The notes under the pieces: model-generated
The model's input: only the letters and a program-made list of their open reading frames with translations
Database searches by the model: none
What the model was told of the DNA's origin: nothing
Shown: positions 61,893-64,000 of the stretch, one piece after another
Position numbering within the stretch: the first letter of the stretch is position 1
Layout: the number at the start of each line of letters is the position of its first letter
Assembly: GCF_002149965.1 (NCBI RefSeq)
Contig: NZ_MSQB01000005.1
Coordinates: forward strand, 124,001-188,000
From: Novosphingobium panipatense
GTDB taxonomy: Bacteria > Pseudomonadota > Alphaproteobacteria > Sphingomonadales > Sphingomonadaceae
DNA length: 64,000 nt
Direction: 5' to 3'
Made by a program: the position numbers and the translations under genes

Positions 61893-61957
61893 CATGGTGG
61901 AGGGGCACTGGACTGCCCCTTCATCATCCATCCCTCGACAAGTTCAGGATGAGCGGG
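61869..61957. repeat. Composite of dispersed repeats
   Basis: 61869-61908 holds the second GGGGAGGGGGACCA repeat (dyad GACCATG/CATGGTG), overlapping the DUF167 stop. 61931-61957 holds a single CTCGACAAGTTCAGGATGAG unit of the family at 59201-59299. Confidence 0.65.
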
Positions 61958-61982
61958 CGTGGTTCTCTGCCGCCTTATAGAG

Positions 61983-62393
61983 TCAACGCGCCATGTTCCG
62001 GGCCATGCGGGTCAGCACATCGGTCATCGCCTGTGCCACGTTCGCCGGTTTTGGCGCGATATCGGCAATGGCGCGGGTCATCGCTTGGGCCCATTGATCG
62101 GCCGTGGTGCGATCGATGGGAAAATCCCGGTGCAGGCTCATCATGCATTTGCCGGGATTGGCCTCGAACCAGTCGCGCGGTCCTCCGGCCCAACCGGCGA
62201 GGAAGCGGGGGAGGGACCGGCGCATCGGCGCCAGATCCTCGGCATGCATCGCCCGCAGCGCGGCATAAGCCGGATCCTGCTCCATGAGATCGTAGAAACG
62301 ATTCGCGATCGCTTCGAACACGGGCGCACCGCCGATCATGTCGTGCGGGGTGGTGGGGGCGTCGGGCGTTCTGGGCACGGGCAGGTCTTTCAC
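61983..62393 (-). CDS. Truncated haemoglobin (group II-like)
   Basis: A 136-residue 2/2 globin. IGGAPVFEAIANRFYDLMEQDPAYAALRAMHAEDLAPMRRSLPRFLAGWAGGPRDWF includes B10-E11 helices, and the proximal His lies in KCMMSLHRDFPIDRTTADQWAQAMTRAI. It binds O2/NO and may protect from nitrosative stress. The gene lies in the leftward pair with the DNA ligase. Confidence 0.88.
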   Translation of the reverse strand: MKDLPVPRTPDAPTTPHDMIGGAPVFEAIANRFYDLMEQDPAYAALRAMHAEDLAPMRRSLPRFLAGWAGGPRDWFEANPGKCMMSLHRDFPIDRTTADQWAQAMTRAIADIAPKPANVAQAMTDVLTRMARNMAR

Positions 62394-62425
62394 ACGCAGG
62401 AAGGGAGCCTGTCTTCTAGCGGTTC

Positions 62426-62441
62426 TGTTCCACGTGGAACT
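62426..62441. promoter_or_regulatory. parS-like site 7 (haemoglobin-ligase gap)
   Basis: TGTTCCACGTGGAACT in the 57-bp gap between the truncated haemoglobin start and the ligase stop. Confidence 0.82.
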
Positions 62442-62450
62442 TGATGCCGG

Positions 62451-64000
62451 TCAATCCCGGACCATCGCCTTCAGGGTTTCGATCCGATCCGCCTCATGGG
62501 CTGGCTTGTCCATGCGGATGCGGTGGATGCGGGGAAAGCGCATGGCAAGGCCGGACTTGTGGCGCTTGCTGAGATGGACCGAATCGAAAGCGACTTCCAG
62601 CACCAGCGACTTGTCCGTCTCGCGCACCGGGCCGAAGCGGTTGACGGTATGGCTGCGGACGTGGCGGTCCAGCCATTTGAGTTCTTCGTCGGTGAACCCG
62701 AAATAGGCTTTTCCGACCGGGAGCAGCTCGGCGCCAGAATCAGGGCCAGCATCAGGATCACCGTCCCAGCAGCCGAAAGTGAAGTCGGAATAGAACGAGG
62801 ATCTCTTGCCGCTGCCGCGCTGGGCGTACATCAGCACGCAGTCGATCAGCAGCGGATCGCGTTTCCACTTGTACCAGAGCCCGGTCTTGCGGCCTGCGAC
62901 ATAAGCGCTGTCCCGGCGCTTGAGCATCAGGCCCTCGATGGCATTGTCCCGCGCGCCTTCGCGGATCCTGATCAGTTCGGCGAAATCGGCGGCGGGGATT
63001 ACGGTGCTCAGGTCGAAATGCTCGGGATCGAGACGGGTCGAAAGCGCTTCAAGGCGGGCCCGTCGCGCGTGCCAGGGGAGGGGGCGCAAGTCCTCCCCCT
63101 CGATGATCAGGGCATCGTAGAGCCGCACGAAAGCCGGATATTCCGCCAGCATCTTCTTCGACACCAGCTTGCGGCCGAGCCTCTGTTGAAGCGCGTTGAA
63201 GCTGGCGGCGCCGCCCTCCTCGCCGCCCTGGTGGATGCCCCGTACCAGCAGTTCGCCGTCCAGCACCGCATCCACGTGAAGCGCGGCAGCGATCTCGGGG
63301 AATGTGCCGGAAATATCGTCGCCGGATCGGGAATAGACCCGCGTGTTCTCGGCGACGCGGACCACCTGCACGCGGATGCCGTCCCACTTCCACTCGGCGG
63401 CATAGTCGGCAAGGTCGAGCTGCGCATCCTCCAGCGGATGGGCGAGCATGAAGGGGCGGAACAGCGGCAGGTCTTCGGAACTCGGCGCCGCCGCGCCGCG
63501 CGCCGCCCAGTCGAACAGGGCGAGATAGGGCGGCTGCTGGCCATGCCAGTGCTCTTCCACGTCTTCCACCGAAACGCCGAAAGCCTGCGCGAAAGCGGTC
63601 TTGGCGAGACGGGCGGAAATGCCGATTCGCATCGCGCCGGTCGCCAGCTTGAGCAGGGCATAGCGTCCCTCGGCATCGAGCCGGTCGAGCAGCTGGGGCA
63701 GCTCGGTCATGACGTTGGCGCGAGTCATGCGGGCGAGGGCGTCTACCGCCTCGCTGACGGAGGGTGCCCCATCGGAAGGCGTCTCGGGATTCGGCCAGAG
63801 CAGGCTGGCGGTCTCCGCGGAATCGCCCACATAGTCGCGGCTCAGGGTCCAGAGAACGGGGTCGATCCGCTCGCTCATCAGGTTGCGGATCGTCGAACTC
63901 TTCACGGCCGGGAAGTCGAGGCCGTCGGTCAGCGCGGCCAGCGCCCATCCGCGATCGGGGTCGGGCGTCTCGCGCAAGTAATCGGCCAGGAGCCGGAGCT
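62451..64000 (-). CDS. ATP-dependent DNA ligase (cisplatin response type), N-terminus cut by window edge
   Basis: At least 516 residues; the frame remains open through 64000 and reads LRLLADYLRETPDPDRGWALAALT at the edge, so a few tens of N-terminal residues lie outside. The nucleotidyltransferase core has the adenylated lysine in AAEWKWDGIRVQVV (KWDG), the SGDDIS and VLDGELLVRG motifs and EGLMLKRRDSAYVAGRKTGLWYKWKRD; the OB fold follows to the end. It belongs to the LigC/D-like family annotated as cisplatin damage response ATP-dependent DNA ligase, often next to a ligase-associated exonuclease. Confidence 0.93.
   Translation of the reverse strand, partial: LRLLADYLRETPDPDRGWALAALTDGLDFPAVKSSTIRNLMSERIDPVLWTLSRDYVGDSAETASLLWPNPETPSDGAPSVSEAVDALARMTRANVMTELPQLLDRLDAEGRYALLKLATGAMRIGISARLAKTAFAQAFGVSVEDVEEHWHGQQPPYLALFDWAARGAAAPSSEDLPLFRPFMLAHPLEDAQLDLADYAAEWKWDGIRVQVVRVAENTRVYSRSGDDISGTFPEIAAALHVDAVLDGELLVRGIHQGGEEGGAASFNALQQRLGRKLVSKKMLAEYPAFVRLYDALIIEGEDLRPLPWHARRARLEALSTRLDPEHFDLSTVIPAADFAELIRIREGARDNAIEGLMLKRRDSAYVAGRKTGLWYKWKRDPLLIDCVLMYAQRGSGKRSSFYSDFTFGCWDGDPDAGPDSGAELLPVGKAYFGFTDEELKWLDRHVRSHTVNRFGPVRETDKSLVLEVAFDSVHLSKRHKSGLAMRFPRIHRIRMDKPAHEADRIETLKAMVRD

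Overview
The window looks like the replication-origin neighbourhood of an alphaproteobacterial chromosome, most likely Sphingomonadales and probably Novosphingobium-like. The evidence is high GC, gene families typical of the group (UrcA, DUF6489, DUF1491, DUF2497/PopZ-like, the cisplatin-type DNA ligase, HemJ), and the order ppsR - oriC - hemE - hemJ - rho with mnmE-mnmG-rsmG-parA-parB downstream. The genus is inference; no rRNA gene is present to fix it.

Layout. 1-5932 is an accessory-looking block: a cut thioesterase gene, a tightly coupled cupin / PEP-mutase-family / glutathione-transferase-like / hydroxyisobutyrate-dehydrogenase-like run, a MocR-type regulator with a perfect inverted repeat at its start, an SDR and a YbaK-like protein. 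It ends at an intact tRNA-Arg(CCG), with a 41-bp near copy of the 5' half of that tRNA 166 bp away. From 6.4 to 33.8 kb lie mostly core genes: mmcB, thiS-thiG, ctaA, cutA, rplM-rpsI, a PadR-DUF1700-DUF2807 envelope-stress-like operon, a LytS/LytTR two-component pair, class I fumarase, a TolC homologue, an IscA-type protein, an Xth nuclease, ptsN, hpf, and the leftward run ppsR-maf-aroE-coaE-dnaQ. Four copies of a ~150-bp nested palindromic repeat and one ~270-bp MITE-like element sit in the gaps of this part.

33,823-34,183 is the probable oriC: DnaA-box-like 9-mers, an AT-rich stretch, and a dense cluster of GANTC (CcrM-type methylation) sites that runs on through hemE. To the right come hemE, hemJ, rho, a TerC-like gene, then mnmE-mnmG-rsmG-parA-parB. 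Seven parS-like 16-mers centred on CACGTG lie between 41.5 and 62.5 kb; five fall inside coding sequence, where in four cases they encode a short FHVE peptide. The rest (46-64 kb) is housekeeping: an acyl-CoA dehydrogenase, a Sua5-type enzyme, carD, a 7Fe ferredoxin, a Suv3-like helicase, an M23 peptidase, hemB, a gamma-carbonic-anhydrase-like protein, a truncated haemoglobin and a DNA ligase cut by the right edge.

Functionally the central part joins start of replication (oriC, DnaA boxes, GANTC cluster) to chromosome segregation (ParA, ParB, parS) and to haem supply (hemE, hemJ, hemB, ctaA). The least explained material is the nested palindrome family with compensatory stem changes, the GANTC density around the origin, and the unknown small-molecule pathway on the left edge.
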